A DNA stretch of 64,000 nt from Streptomyces sp. CB01373 (lineage in GTDB: Bacteria > Actinomycetota > Actinomycetes > Streptomycetales > Streptomycetaceae), in the NCBI RefSeq assembly GCF_002803075.1, contig NZ_NNBK01000002.1:456044-520043 (forward strand). Direction: 5' to 3'. The translations under genes were made by a program, and so were the position numbers. Numbering within the stretch: the stretch's first letter is position 1; every line of letters begins with the position of its first letter. The notes below the pieces were generated by a model. It did not search any database. It saw only the letters and a program-made list of their open reading frames with translations, and was not told the origin of the DNA. Positions 22,743-31,166 of this stretch are shown one piece after another.

Positions 22743-23099
22743 ATGCCGCAGATCACCGTCGACTACTCCGAGCGGTTGGCCGACGCCTTCGACCGGCGTG
22801 CCTTCGCGCGGGAGCTGCACGCCCGCACGGTCGAGATCGCGGCCGCCAAGCCTCCGGCGTGCAAGACGCAGTTCCGCCGGACCGAGGACACCGCCGTCGG
22901 TCCGGACACCGAGGGGCACGCGATCGTGCACGTCACCATCGGCCTGCTGGCCGGGCGCACCGACGAGACCAAGGCTCGTCTGACGGAGGCGGTCCTGGAG
23001 GCGCTGCGGGAGCATGTGAAGCCGGTGGAGGGCCTGGCGCTGCACGCGTCGGCCGAGGTGCGCGACCTCGACGCCTCCTACCGGAAGTTCGACGCCTGA
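22743..23099 (+). CDS. 5-carboxymethyl-2-hydroxymuconate isomerase-like tautomerase
   Basis: The 118-residue protein begins MPQITVDYSERLADAFDR, placing Pro2 after the initiator Met as in the tautomerase superfamily. It matches the CHMI (HpaF) layout, including AIVHVTIGLLAGRTDETKARL in the second half. CHMI acts in homoprotocatechuate degradation, but no other catabolic genes are near, so the substrate is unknown. AGGAGAG precedes the ATG. It starts 35 bases after the pullulanase stop without an obvious terminator, so it may be co-transcribed. It converges on the TetR gene. Confidence 0.8.
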   Translation: MPQITVDYSERLADAFDRRAFARELHARTVEIAAAKPPACKTQFRRTEDTAVGPDTEGHAIVHVTIGLLAGRTDETKARLTEAVLEALREHVKPVEGLALHASAEVRDLDASYRKFDA

Positions 23100-23117
23100 C
23101 GAGCGGGGCAACCAGCG

Positions 23118-23807
23118 TCAGGAGGCGAGAGCGACGAGCCGGCCGACCAGGTCCAGGAAGGGGCCTTCGGCCGGCTCGTCCTTGAAGACCCGGCGCATGA
23201 GCGCGCCCAGCTCCTCGTCATGGGCGGCGCTGACGGCGACCAGCGCGCCGAAGTCGTGCACGAGCTGGACCTCCAGCTCGGCACGCGGTATGCGCCGGCC
23301 GTCCAGCCAGATCAGCGCCGTCGACTCCGCGAGCGAGATCCACGAGCGGACGACCAGTTCCAGCCGCGCGGGCGGCTGATCGATCCCCAGATGCGAAAGG
23401 ATCTGGTCGTACGCGACCTGCCGGACGGAGTCGACGAGCGCGTTCGTCGTCGACGAGCCGACCGCCGGGCCGCCACGCATCAGGGCCGAGAAACCGGGCC
23501 CGTGCTCGTCCACGAAGTCGAAGAACCGGCGCATCACCCGCAGCAGCCGCGCCCCCAGCGGGCCCTCGTGCGGCTCCGTGAACCGGCCCGCCAGATCGTC
23601 CGAGGCGCGCTTCAACGCGGCCTCGTACAGGCTGAGTTTGCCGGGGAAGTAGTGGTAGACCAGCGGGCGCGAGATACCCGCCGCCGACGCTATCTCGTCG
23701 ATGGAGACCTCGTCGGGCGAGCGGCGGCTGAACAGTTCGAGGGCGACGCCGATCAACTGCTGCCGTCGTTCGTCGACTCCCATCCTGCGGCGAACCCCGG
23801 TAGTCAT
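23118..23807 (-). CDS. TetR-family transcriptional regulator
   Basis: The 229-residue regulator has a TetR HTH at residues 11-58 (RQQLIGVALELFSRRSPDEV, then IASAAGISRPLVYHYFPGK). The C-terminal ligand domain is diverse. It would repress its targets until an unknown small molecule binds. Neighbours are convergent or transcribed separately, so an obvious local target is missing. The ATG at 23807 was kept; an in-frame ATG at 23783 (MGVDERRQ) is also possible. Confidence 0.88.
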   Translation of the reverse strand: MTTGVRRRMGVDERRQQLIGVALELFSRRSPDEVSIDEIASAAGISRPLVYHYFPGKLSLYEAALKRASDDLAGRFTEPHEGPLGARLLRVMRRFFDFVDEHGPGFSALMRGGPAVGSSTTNALVDSVRQVAYDQILSHLGIDQPPARLELVVRSWISLAESTALIWLDGRRIPRAELEVQLVHDFGALVAVSAAHDEELGALMRRVFKDEPAEGPFLDLVGRLVALAS

Positions 23808-23904
23808 ACGAACACCTTACCGATCGATTCCGGCCCCGAACGGACCGGCAAGGACCGACCGCGGTGTTCGACCGCGGCTCGTCACACCCCGCCGCGCCGA
23901 CCGC

Positions 23905-25827
23905 TCACTTCTGACGCAGCACGGCGACGGACCTGCCGTCGGCCAGCTTCCCCTTCAGGTCGGCCTGTGCACCCTGCCGGGTCCGCACGACGAGCAAGCG
24001 GCCCTGGGTGGAGGCGCTGACCCCGCCGGTCGCGCTGATCGAGGCGGTGTCCCGGTCCCCGGCCGCGAGCAGGTACCAGGCGCCCGCCTGCGACTTCCAC
24101 AGCACCCCGGCCAGCACGTGCGGATCGCGGACGCCGCACGCGGGCACGTTCTCGGCCTGGGCCGCGACCGCCGCGTACTTCCCGCCGGGCGTGTGGAACT
24201 GGGCCAGTACCCGCGTCCCGTCGCCGCGCCAGGTCTCGGCGCGGGTGCACACCCACGCGGCGGCCGAACCGGTCGCGTCGGGCAGCGGCTGCTCGGCGTA
24301 CTCCCAGGCGTTGACCGACCGGACGCCCTGTGCGCGCACGGCACCCAGCGAGCAGGCCAGCGGCGCCCAGGCGCGCAGCCCCGCCGCACCGGACACCTCC
24401 TGCGGGGCATCGGGGCGGCCCGTGGTGAGGCGGGCGGGGGCCAGTTCGCCGAGGTCGGCCAGGAGCTGGGTGCCGGGTTCGCCGGTCAGCTGGAGCGCGT
24501 TCCACGAGGTGCAGCCGCCGCTGCGCTGGACCGGGCTGGCCAGCGGCCCGGTGACACCGCCCGTGAGGCCGAGGTCCATCGCCCCGGCGTCCGGCTTGAG
24601 CAGGTCCCGCTCGGCCGCCGCCTTCACCCAGGGCGCCGTCAGATAGCGGACGTTCCCGTCGGAGCGGCCCAGCACCACCGCGCCCGCCTCCGCGCCGGCG
24701 GCGCCGTCGACCCGGGCGAAGTCGAGGGCGGCCCCGGCCGAGGAGTCCCTCGGCTCGGCATAGCGGGCGATACGCAGGCCGTCGTGGAAGAGCACCACGC
24801 GCGCGTTGTCGACGTCGCCGGCGTAGAGCAGTTGCGGCGGTCCCGCGGGGCCGCCCGTGGCGGTGCCGGGGGTGGCCGAGACCCGTACGGACTCGCCGGG
24901 GCGGGCCCAGACGGCGAGCGCCCGGCGCAGCAGGGCCGTGTCGCCGGCCAGGTTGCCGCGGGCCGGCCACACGGAGAGGTCGAGCCGCGCGGAGGTCCGC
25001 CAGGCGGTGGGGGCGATCCTGGTCAGCCTGCCCGGATCGAGGGCGGCCTCGGCGGACGGGTTGTGCGCGTAGGCGGGTGCGGCGGCGCCGTCCGGACCCC
25101 AGCCGCCGCCCGGCAGCGCGACCAGCGCGCCGCACACGGCGAGGGCCGCGGCCGCGGCGAGCGCGGCCCTGGTGTGCTGCCTGCGCCGCTTCAGATCGGT
25201 GGGCCGGGCCTGCAACGAGCACGGGTCGAACTCGGGGGAGTCGAGGAGCGCGTACTGGGCGGGCAGGCGGTCGGCCTGGCGCAGCGCGGCGACCGGGTCG
25301 GCCACGCCCGCGGCCGTCAGCACCTCCCGCACGGCGGGGTCGGGGAGCCTTTCCAGGCCGCGCAGCACGTAGGCGGCACGGGCCGGCCCGGACAGGGTCG
25401 CCAGCTTCTGGTCCAGCGCGAGTTCGTCGGCGCCGCCCGAGCGCGGGAACAGGCGCAGGCCCCACACCAGGGGCAGCGCCGGCCGCAGTCGGGCGCGTCC
25501 GGTCCGGATCCCGCGCGGTGGGCGGCCCGCCCCCAGCGCCGTGCGGATCACCTGGAGGCGGACGAAGGCGTAGCCCGGGTCGGACTCGCGTCCGGCCGAC
25601 TGGGCCGGGATCACGGTCGCCGAGGACCGGCCCCGCGGCAGCGCCCGCTGGGCCAGCGCGTGCGCGGTCAGCACACGGCGGCCCCGCCCGAGTCCGGGCG
25701 GCAGCACCAGATAGGCGAGCCGGACCAGACGCGGATAGTGCTCGACGAGCGCGGCCTCGGCCCGCTCGGCATCGACGACCGGCCCGGAGGAGGACTTGTG
25801 GCGCGGGGCGACATCCTGTGACTGCAC
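23905..25827 (-). CDS. membrane-anchored protein with sigma-factor-like N-terminus
   Basis: The 640-residue protein has three parts. Residues 18-195 resemble degenerate ECF sigma regions: ALVEHYPRLVRLAYLVLPP like region 2, and LATLSGPARAAYVLRGLERL with DPAVREVLTAAGV like region 4. Residues 220-240 form one transmembrane helix. About 400 residues outside the membrane show no motif I recognise but have several cysteines (for example ACGVRDP, GGCTSW). This order puts the sigma-like part in the cytoplasm. Whether it binds RNA polymerase is unknown. It lies 51 bases after the TPR gene and probably shares its transcript. Confidence 0.72.
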   Translation of the reverse strand: MQSQDVAPRHKSSSGPVVDAERAEAALVEHYPRLVRLAYLVLPPGLGRGRRVLTAHALAQRALPRGRSSATVIPAQSAGRESDPGYAFVRLQVIRTALGAGRPPRGIRTGRARLRPALPLVWGLRLFPRSGGADELALDQKLATLSGPARAAYVLRGLERLPDPAVREVLTAAGVADPVAALRQADRLPAQYALLDSPEFDPCSLQARPTDLKRRRQHTRAALAAAAALAVCGALVALPGGGWGPDGAAAPAYAHNPSAEAALDPGRLTRIAPTAWRTSARLDLSVWPARGNLAGDTALLRRALAVWARPGESVRVSATPGTATGGPAGPPQLLYAGDVDNARVVLFHDGLRIARYAEPRDSSAGAALDFARVDGAAGAEAGAVVLGRSDGNVRYLTAPWVKAAAERDLLKPDAGAMDLGLTGGVTGPLASPVQRSGGCTSWNALQLTGEPGTQLLADLGELAPARLTTGRPDAPQEVSGAAGLRAWAPLACSLGAVRAQGVRSVNAWEYAEQPLPDATGSAAAWVCTRAETWRGDGTRVLAQFHTPGGKYAAVAAQAENVPACGVRDPHVLAGVLWKSQAGAWYLLAAGDRDTASISATGGVSASTQGRLLVVRTRQGAQADLKGKLADGRSVAVLRQK

Positions 25828-25878
25828 GTCCAGGCCAACGAGCGAGCCGGTCCTAGGTCACACGGGGGTCCGGCGTTC

Positions 25879-26379
25879 TCAGTCCTCGGGCTCCACCAGC
25901 AGCCGGGCGTAGTTCGCCATCGAGCGCTGGTAGCGGGGGAGATGGGGCGCGAGGGCACCGAGGACGAGGGACAGGCCCTCGCGGTCACGGCCCAGACCGG
26001 ACAGGCACAGTGCCAGACACGCCCGTACGGCGTCGTCCAACTCGTCCGAGGGTCCGTCCAGTTCGGGCGTGAGCAGCCTGACGCCCTCCTCCGGCCGGCC
26101 GAGGTTGCGCAGCGAGCTGGCCAGCTGGATCCTGGCCCGGCGGCCCCGGTAGCCGCTCAGCCCGCGCTCCAGTGCCTCCTGGTAGAGCGGCACCGCCCGG
26201 TCCGAGCGGCCGGTGGAGTCCCAGGCACAGGCCTGCTCGAACGGGCCGAGCGGGCTGCCGTCCGGCAGTTCGGCGACGAGCGCGTCGACACCCGCCCGGA
26301 ACGCGGGCGCCTCGTCCTCGGAAAAGTCGTCGAAGCGGGCCCAGGCGGCGGCCACGCGGTCTTCCCAGTCCTGGTTCAC
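25879..26379 (-). CDS. TPR-repeat protein
   Basis: This 166-residue cytoplasmic protein contains about three tetratricopeptide-type helical pairs, seen in FEQACAWDSTGRSDRAVPLY, RARIQLASSLRNLGRPEEGV and ACLALCLSGLGRDREGLSLV. TPRs mediate protein contacts. I chose the GTG at 26379 (VNQDWEDRVAAAWARF) because coding character begins there; the longer frame to 26586 is Pro/Arg-rich and overlaps the divergent lipoprotein. It heads a probable operon with the sigma-like membrane protein. Confidence 0.75.
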   Translation of the reverse strand: MNQDWEDRVAAAWARFDDFSEDEAPAFRAGVDALVAELPDGSPLGPFEQACAWDSTGRSDRAVPLYQEALERGLSGYRGRRARIQLASSLRNLGRPEEGVRLLTPELDGPSDELDDAVRACLALCLSGLGRDREGLSLVLGALAPHLPRYQRSMANYARLLVEPED

Positions 26380-26537
26380 CGGCTCACGTTCGCACGCGTG
26401 TGCAGGCGGCGTCCACCGGATTGAGCGCTGTGCGCACCGCAGCCGTATCGAAGGGCGGCCCCCTGCCGGGGCCCGGTGCGGCATGCTTGTGGCGCCTGCC
26501 GCCGGGAACGGAGTGCCGGAAGCGACCGGAGGAACAG

Positions 26538-26969
26538 ATGAGGGTGACCCGACCGATGCTCGCGGTGGCCGGTGCCGCGGCGGCACTGGTACTGACGGGG
26601 TGCGGTTCCGGTGACGGCGCGGCGGCGAAGGTGCCGCCGACGGCGACCGGCAGCCTGGAGAGCCTGGCCGCCGAGGTGAAGTGCGAGCCGGACATGCAGA
26701 CCGACGCCGACACCATCCGGCAGGCCATCTGCACCAACCCCACCGGCAAGTTCGTCCTCGCCACCTTCGCCACCGACCGCGGCCAGCGGGAGTGGATCGA
26801 CGACGCCAAGGACTACGGCGGCTCCTACCTCGTCGGCCGCAAGTGGGTCGCCGTCGGCGACAGCGGCGTGGTCACCGCGCTGCGCGCCACCCTGGGCGGT
26901 GACGTGGAGACGGGCAAGGACCACAGCGCCCACAGCGCCCACAGCGCCCACGGCGCGCACAGCGGCTGA
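26538..26969 (+). CDS. small lipoprotein with His-rich C-terminal repeat
   Basis: The 143-residue protein has a lipoprotein signal peptide with the lipobox LVLTGC, so it is anchored outside the membrane at Cys22. The domain carries two cysteines (VKCEPDMQTD and RQAICTNPT) that could form a disulphide. The last 15 residues are HSAHSAHSAHGAHSG, a possible metal-binding tail. The ATG at 26538 has GGAGGAA upstream. It is divergent from the TPR gene and ends at a strong terminator. The family and function are not known to me. Confidence 0.8.
   Translation: MRVTRPMLAVAGAAAALVLTGCGSGDGAAAKVPPTATGSLESLAAEVKCEPDMQTDADTIRQAICTNPTGKFVLATFATDRGQREWIDDAKDYGGSYLVGRKWVAVGDSGVVTALRATLGGDVETGKDHSAHSAHSAHGAHSG
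26922..26966 (+). repeat. 9-bp in-frame tandem repeat encoding His-Ser-Ala
   Basis: Five successive 9-base units, CACAGCGCC and variants CACGGCGCG and CACAGCGGC, end the lipoprotein gene and give its His-rich tail. Such short coding repeats can change length by replication slippage. Confidence 0.75.
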
Positions 26970-27006
26970 GCCGCTCGGAGGGGCACGGCACGCACGGGCA
27001 CACGGC

Positions 27007-27045
27007 GAAGGCCGGCGGCGGGATCTCCCGCCGCCGGCCTTCTTC
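27007..27045. terminator. strong bidirectional terminator
   Basis: Seventeen bases (27007-27023, GAAGGCCGGCGGCGGGA) pair perfectly with 27026-27042 across a TC loop, flanked by T-rich sequence on the plus strand. It lies between the convergent lipoprotein and DUF1996 genes. Confidence 0.85.
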
Positions 27046-27081
27046 AAGAGGTCACCGGTCCAGTATCACCGGATCAGGGCG

Positions 27082-28644
27082 TCACTTGCAGTTCCGGCCC
27101 GAGTTGACACAGCTGGCGATCTTGTTCGCCAGGCCGCCGGTCGTGATGTTGATGAAGTCGTCGTGGTCGGTGGCCGCCTTGTGCAGCTGCTCGGGGAAGC
27201 CGTCGACCGCGTAGGCGTTCTTCACCGCACCGTTCTCGATGCTCGGCCGCGGCACGTCGTAGACCAGGCGCATCGTGAGCTTCGGGATGGCCTTGAAGCC
27301 GCTGGGGCAGTTGCCGCGCTGGTCGGCGAAGGCTATGTGCGTACGGTGGTTGGCGCTGTCGGTGTTCTGCCCGTCCCAGCAGCTCTGGAAGGCGAACGTG
27401 CGCACCATCTTGCTGCCCTCGGGGCAGATCGGGTACTGCTCCGTCAGCTGGACCTTGTTCTCGAAGCCGGTGCAGCTCCAGTGCGCGTTGGCGTTGGCCA
27501 GACCGTTGGTCGTGGTCTTGGCGTCACCGGTGATGATGCGCAGGAACTGCGGCATGGCGACGACCTTGCCGGTCGGGCTGCCGACGTACTTGATCTCCGC
27601 CTGGAGCGGCTTGAGGATCCGGCCGACGTTGCCCTCCTTGCCACCGCCGTCCGCGTCCTGGTCGAAGTCCTGCGAGCCGTCCTGGACCCGGATCACCGGC
27701 CAGTAGTACGCCGACAGGTCGTTCTTGTTCTGGCAGCTCGTGGCGCTCTGCAGGAACGTGTCGTTGCTCGAGAACGCGTCGATCTTCTGGTTGCCGACGT
27801 AGTCGTGCAGGTGGTGGGCGCCGTTGGCCACACCGGGCGCCACGATCACGTTGTCCGTGTTGTGGTTGCCGTTGGCGTTCACACCGCAGCGCGTGGTGAA
27901 GGTGCCGTTCGAGGCGTTGCGGCTCTTGCGCGGCTTGGCGGGGACGTTCGGCTGGACCGTGGTGATGTCCACGAAGTCCGCCGCGACCGGGCCGTTCCCG
28001 GCCTGACCGCCGGTGCCCTGCTGCCCGCCGTCGCCGCCCTGCTGACCGCCGTCGTTCTGGCCGCCGTTGTCGCCCTGCTGCCCGTTGTCCTGGCCGGTGT
28101 CCTGGCCGTCGTTCTGGCCGTTGTCCTGACCGCCCTCGCCGTCGCCCGCGTCCGTCTGGTTCTGCTCGACGGGGGTGCCGGTGCAGGGCGCGAGGTCGTC
28201 CAGGTTGCCGGGGGTCTTGCCGCCGGCCCGGTTGATCTCCAGCTTGATCCGGTCGAGGATCACCTTGCGCCGGTCCTTCAGCGGACCCAGGATGGCGTTC
28301 TGGACGAAGCTGGCGTCTCTGGTCTGCGCGTCGCGCGTGGTGGCCAGCCGCTGGTAGGCCTCGGTGATCTGCTGGTCGAGCGTGGCGAGTTCGCCGTCGA
28401 CCTCTCCACGGGCCTGCTCCGGCACGGCGGTGAGCTGCTGGCCGACGTCAGGGCACTTGATCGTCGCGACCTGCGCGTTGACGGCCTTCGTCCGGTTGCC
28501 TCCCCACGCGTCGTTCTTCGACTCGTGCGCGGATGCGTAGTAGTTCGCCCATACAAGCCCGCCCCCACCGAGCGCTAGGGCCGCCGCCCCGGCTATGGCC
28601 TTGGTGGCCAGCGGCATTCGGCGTTTGCGTGTGTTGCGTCCCAT
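27082..28644 (-). CDS. secreted DUF1996 protein with Gln/Asn/Gly-rich linker
   Basis: The 520-residue exported protein has a signal anchor (residues 13-33), a helical region with two cysteines (55-155), and a linker rich in Gln, Asn, Asp and Gly (about 160-218). A DUF1996 domain fills about 250-515 with its hallmarks [34 protein letters not shown] and [11 protein letters not shown]1996 is found in secreted fungal and actinobacterial proteins, often near cell-wall or carbohydrate functions; its activity is not established. GAGGAG precedes the ATG at 28644; the longer frame from 28785 reads through upstream hairpins. The linker is like that of the expansin-like protein at 31.2-31.9 kb. Confidence 0.82.
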   Translation of the reverse strand: MGRNTRKRRMPLATKAIAGAAALALGGGGLVWANYYASAHESKNDAWGGNRTKAVNAQVATIKCPDVGQQLTAVPEQARGEVDGELATLDQQITEAYQRLATTRDAQTRDASFVQNAILGPLKDRRKVILDRIKLEINRAGGKTPGNLDDLAPCTGTPVEQNQTDAGDGEGGQDNGQNDGQDTGQDNGQQGDNGGQNDGGQQGGDGGQQGTGGQAGNGPVAADFVDITTVQPNVPAKPRKSRNASNGTFTTRCGVNANGNHNTDNVIVAPGVANGAHHLHDYVGNQKIDAFSSNDTFLQSATSCQNKNDLSAYYWPVIRVQDGSQDFDQDADGGGKEGNVGRILKPLQAEIKYVGSPTGKVVAMPQFLRIITGDAKTTTNGLANANAHWSCTGFENKVQLTEQYPICPEGSKMVRTFAFQSCWDGQNTDSANHRTHIAFADQRGNCPSGFKAIPKLTMRLVYDVPRPSIENGAVKNAYAVDGFPEQLHKAATDHDDFINITTGGLANKIASCVNSGRNCK

Positions 28645-28742
28645 GGAACTCCTCTGACTTCCTTGCGGGGCAGCATCGAGGCGCCCGACAGGAGTGAAGC
28701 GGCTCCCATGGATACGGACGCGGTCCCGGGCGTGTTCAGCCG

Positions 28743-28771
28743 ACCCACGAATTCTTGCGCGATTCGTGGGT
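28743..28771. other. perfect inverted repeat upstream of the DUF1996 gene
   Basis: ACCCACGAAT (28743-28752) and ATTCGTGGGT (28762-28771) pair around a 9-base loop about 100 bases upstream of the DUF1996 start. It may be an operator or leader structure. No known riboswitch motif was recognised. Confidence 0.5.
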
Positions 28772-28779
28772 AACTTGAG

Positions 28780-28812
28780 CCGCAACTGCCGTGTTTTCGC
28801 AGGCAGTTGCGG
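28780..28812 (-). terminator. hairpin downstream of the epimerase gene
   Basis: CCGCAACTGCC (28780-28790) and GGCAGTTGCGG (28802-28812) are perfect 11-bp arms. They lie 49 bases after the epimerase stop on the minus strand and probably end that transcript. Confidence 0.65.
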
Positions 28813-28860
28813 TCGCAGCGGCTGAAACCCGGGGCCGTCCGGAGGCCGAGTGTCTTTGCT

Positions 28861-29853
28861 CTAGAGTCCGAGAACCTTCGCCTCCACGGCCGGATCCAGG
28901 CCCACCGGAGGCCGGCCGGGCCGCTGCGGAGCCGCACCGCCCAGGGCCCGGAGCCACGTCCAGGTGTCCGCGACCGTCTCGGTCACGGGGCGGCAGCGCA
29001 GGCCGGTCGCGAGGGCCCGGCCGACATCGGCGCCGTGCAGCGCGTGGTGGCCCTCGCTGCCCGGCGGTATCCACACCGGCAGCTCCGTCCAGGGTTCGAT
29101 GCCCGCGGCGAGGATCGTCTCCGGATCGGTCCAGCGCAGCTCGGCGTCGGCGCCGGCGGCCCGCACGCAGGCCTCCAGCAGCTCACCCATCGTCGTGTGC
29201 CCCTGCGGGCTGATCATGTTGTACGGCCCGCTCAGCTCCTGCTCCACCGCGCCGAGGATCCACGCGGCGAGGTCGCGGACGTCGATGTACTGAAGGGGCA
29301 GGTCCCGCGGGCCGGGCGCCAGGACGGGGCCGCCCCGCGCGATCCGGCTCAGCCACCACGGCAGCCGCCCGATGTTCTCGTGCGGCCCGAGGATCAGCCC
29401 GGCCCGTACGAGCACCGAGCGGTCCGCCCCGAAGGCCTCCACCGCGGCCAGCTCGCCGCCCCGCTTGTCCCGCGGGTACTCCGTCTGCCCGGCGCCCGCC
29501 TCGGCGCCCTCGACCAGCGGCGCCGCCTCGGTGTAGCCGGCGGGCGGAGCCCAGGCGTACACCGAGCAGGACGACACGTACACGTACCGGCCGGCGCGGT
29601 CCCGCAGCAGCCGCGCCGCGTCCCGGACCGCGTGGGGCGCGGCCGACCAGGTGTCGACGACCGCGTCCCACGCGCCGTCCGTCAGGGCCTCGAGCCCGTC
29701 GGGCGCGGTGCGGTCGCCGCGCAACGACCGCACTCCGGGAACGGGCGCGTGCCGCCCCCGGTTCAGGACCGTCACATCCCAGCCGCGCCCGGCCGCCGCC
29801 TCGGCGACGGCCCGCCCCGCGAACTCCGTACCACCCAGCACCAGAAGTCTCAT
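28861..29853 (-). CDS. NAD-dependent epimerase/reductase (extended SDR)
   Basis: The 330-residue protein has the N-terminal Rossmann motif LVLGGTEFAGRAVAEAAAGR (GGTxFxGR variant of GxxGxxG), typical of the isoflavone-reductase-like or RmlD-like epimerases of actinobacteria. SSCSVYAW corresponds to the active-site S...Y region, although the usual YxxxK is not obvious. The substrate is unknown. The ATG at 29853 fits the Rossmann start; a 21-residue extension from 29916 is unlikely. It follows the winged-helix regulator by 59 bases on the same strand. Confidence 0.82.
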   Translation of the reverse strand: MRLLVLGGTEFAGRAVAEAAAGRGWDVTVLNRGRHAPVPGVRSLRGDRTAPDGLEALTDGAWDAVVDTWSAAPHAVRDAARLLRDRAGRYVYVSSCSVYAWAPPAGYTEAAPLVEGAEAGAGQTEYPRDKRGGELAAVEAFGADRSVLVRAGLILGPHENIGRLPWWLSRIARGGPVLAPGPRDLPLQYIDVRDLAAWILGAVEQELSGPYNMISPQGHTTMGELLEACVRAAGADAELRWTDPETILAAGIEPWTELPVWIPPGSEGHHALHGADVGRALATGLRCRPVTETVADTWTWLRALGGAAPQRPGRPPVGLDPAVEAKVLGL

Positions 29854-29912
29854 ACCGGTGACTGTGCCCGTCCGGGCCGTGGCAGGGAACCGGATTCTGC
29901 CGCCGGCAGAGA

Positions 29913-30599
29913 TCAACGTCCGTTCGGCGGAGCGTACTTGTAGCCTACGCGGCGCACGGTCTGGATCGTCCGGCGGTGCTCGGCGCCCAGTTTGCGGCGC
30001 AGTCGGGCGATATGGACGTCGACGGTGCGGCCGTCGCCCACATGGTCATAGCCCCAGACCGTGGTGACCAGTTGGTCGCGGGTGTGCACGCGGTGCGGGT
30101 GGGCCACGAGATGGGCCAGCAGTTCGAACTCCAGGTAGGTGAGGTCGAGTCCGTGCCCGTCCACCTCCGCGATCCGCCGTGCGGTGTCGACGCGGACGAG
30201 CGGGTCGCCGGCGCCGGGTGCGGTGCCGCCGCCCGCCCCGGCCTCCGGACGGTCGGGTTGATCGAGGCGATCGAGGTGGTCGGGGCGGGCGGGCACCGCC
30301 ACCGGCAGGTGCGGCGGACGCTGGTCGGCGGGCACGAGCACCAGGTAGCCGACCATCGGCGGCCGGCCCGGCAGCCTGGGCACGGCGTGCTGCGGAGCCG
30401 GCAGCCAGGTGGCGCCGGGCGGCAGGAGGTCGGCGATCTCCTGCCCCAAGCTCTCAGCTTCGTTCGACCGGGGGAGACCCCAATCCTCGTCCCGGCCCAC
30501 GGCCCGCAGCCGGTGCCGTGCGGAGGCGGGGGAGGAGGGGGAGCGGGAGGAGACGGGGGCGGGAAGGGTGGCGTCGGTCAGAGAACGGGTGGTCGCCAT
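29913..30599 (-). CDS. winged-helix (OmpR-type) DNA-binding protein without receiver domain
   Basis: The 228-residue protein carries a C-terminal OmpR/PhoB winged helix at about 133-225 (DLTYLEFELLAHLVAHPHRV, TRDQLVTTVWGYDHVGDGRT, VDVHIARLRRKLG). There is no response-regulator receiver domain. The N-terminal 130 residues are Pro/Ala-rich with a short core, MVGYLVLVPADQ. Signal input is therefore unlike a normal two-component protein. It could control the downstream epimerase, which lies on the same strand. The ATG at 30599 is the only start that keeps the N-terminal part. Confidence 0.8.
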   Translation of the reverse strand: MATTRSLTDATLPAPVSSRSPSSPASARHRLRAVGRDEDWGLPRSNEAESLGQEIADLLPPGATWLPAPQHAVPRLPGRPPMVGYLVLVPADQRPPHLPVAVPARPDHLDRLDQPDRPEAGAGGGTAPGAGDPLVRVDTARRIAEVDGHGLDLTYLEFELLAHLVAHPHRVHTRDQLVTTVWGYDHVGDGRTVDVHIARLRRKLGAEHRRTIQTVRRVGYKYAPPNGR

Positions 30600-30945
30600 G
30601 ACAGGTCAGCTCTTTCGCGGGAGAGGTTCGCCGGAGGACCGACGGCCGCGAGTTCGTGGTCGGGCGCGTCGGGACGTACGTCGTTCCGCGCGGACCGGAG
30701 ACCGGTGGGGTTACGGCTTCACCGGGCCCGCGCGTGCGGCGCGCGGCAACAGAGCCGGTCGAAGTCGTGGTGCTGACGGGAGGGCCAGAACGGCTCCAGG
30801 TCGACGCGACTCGTCGCGACGCACTCCCGGAAACCGACCATGCCCCCATTGAAGCAGACCCCGTGTCGGGACAGGACCCTCTTCTCACTGCGCGGACACC
30901 CGCCGGCGGGCAGCCGGCGCCCGGCTGCCGCGCCACGCGTTCGGA
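30600..30945. other. gene-free stretch upstream of the winged-helix regulator
   Basis: About 345 bases hold no convincing gene. Plus-strand frames here are Arg/Pro-rich and lack ribosome sites. The regulator promoter must lie within it, but I see no clear hexamers or palindromes. Confidence 0.4.
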
Positions 30946-31107
30946 TCAGGCCGGCCCCGCCTTCCCCGGGGCGGTGCGGCAGGTGGCGATCAGCTGACGC
31001 GTGCGGCCGTACGGGTCGACGTTGGCATTCCGCCGGCGGTCCTTGACGCAGCCCTTGCCGTCCCGCTCGACCTGCCAGGGCATGCGGACCGGGGCATCGT
31101 GGTGCAC
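30946..31107 (-). CDS. possible small basic protein, 44-53 residues
   Basis: A short minus-strand frame from GTG 31107, or ATG 31083, ends at 30946. It reads MPWQVERDGKGCVKDRRRNA, then NVDPYGRTRQLIATC, with a natural amino-acid mix unlike the surrounding shadows. Two cysteines and many basic residues are present. The longer start overlaps the terminator of the expansin-like gene. No family is recognised and no strong ribosome site is visible, so it remains uncertain. Confidence 0.35.
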   Translation of the reverse strand: MHHDAPVRMPWQVERDGKGCVKDRRRNANVDPYGRTRQLIATCRTAPGKAGPA

Positions 31108-31151
31108 GGCGAGGGCCCGCCGCTCCCGGCCGGGAACAGCGGGCCCTCGCC
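31108..31151 (-). terminator. terminator of the expansin-like gene
   Basis: GGCGAGGGCCCGC (31108-31120) and GCGGGCCCTCGCC (31139-31151) are perfect 13-bp arms with an 18-base loop that can itself fold (CCCGGCCGGG). It lies 16 bases beyond the stop codon on the minus strand. Confidence 0.82.
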
Positions 31152-31166
31152 CGTCGGGGGCGGGTC

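Noticed and set aside
26899..28578. 559-residue plus frame opposite the DUF1996 gene
   Set aside because: Val/Leu/Arg-rich shadow; it lacks a ribosome site and crosses a strong terminator.
28645..28860. c-di-AMP (ydaO-type) riboswitch upstream of the DUF1996 gene
   Set aside because: Cell-wall-related Streptomyces genes often have one, but the conserved GCTAACCTCG-type end and core elements are absent; only two simple hairpins are seen.
30656..30997. 113-residue plus frame
   Set aside because: No ribosome site, Arg/Thr/Pro-rich and no recognisable motif.
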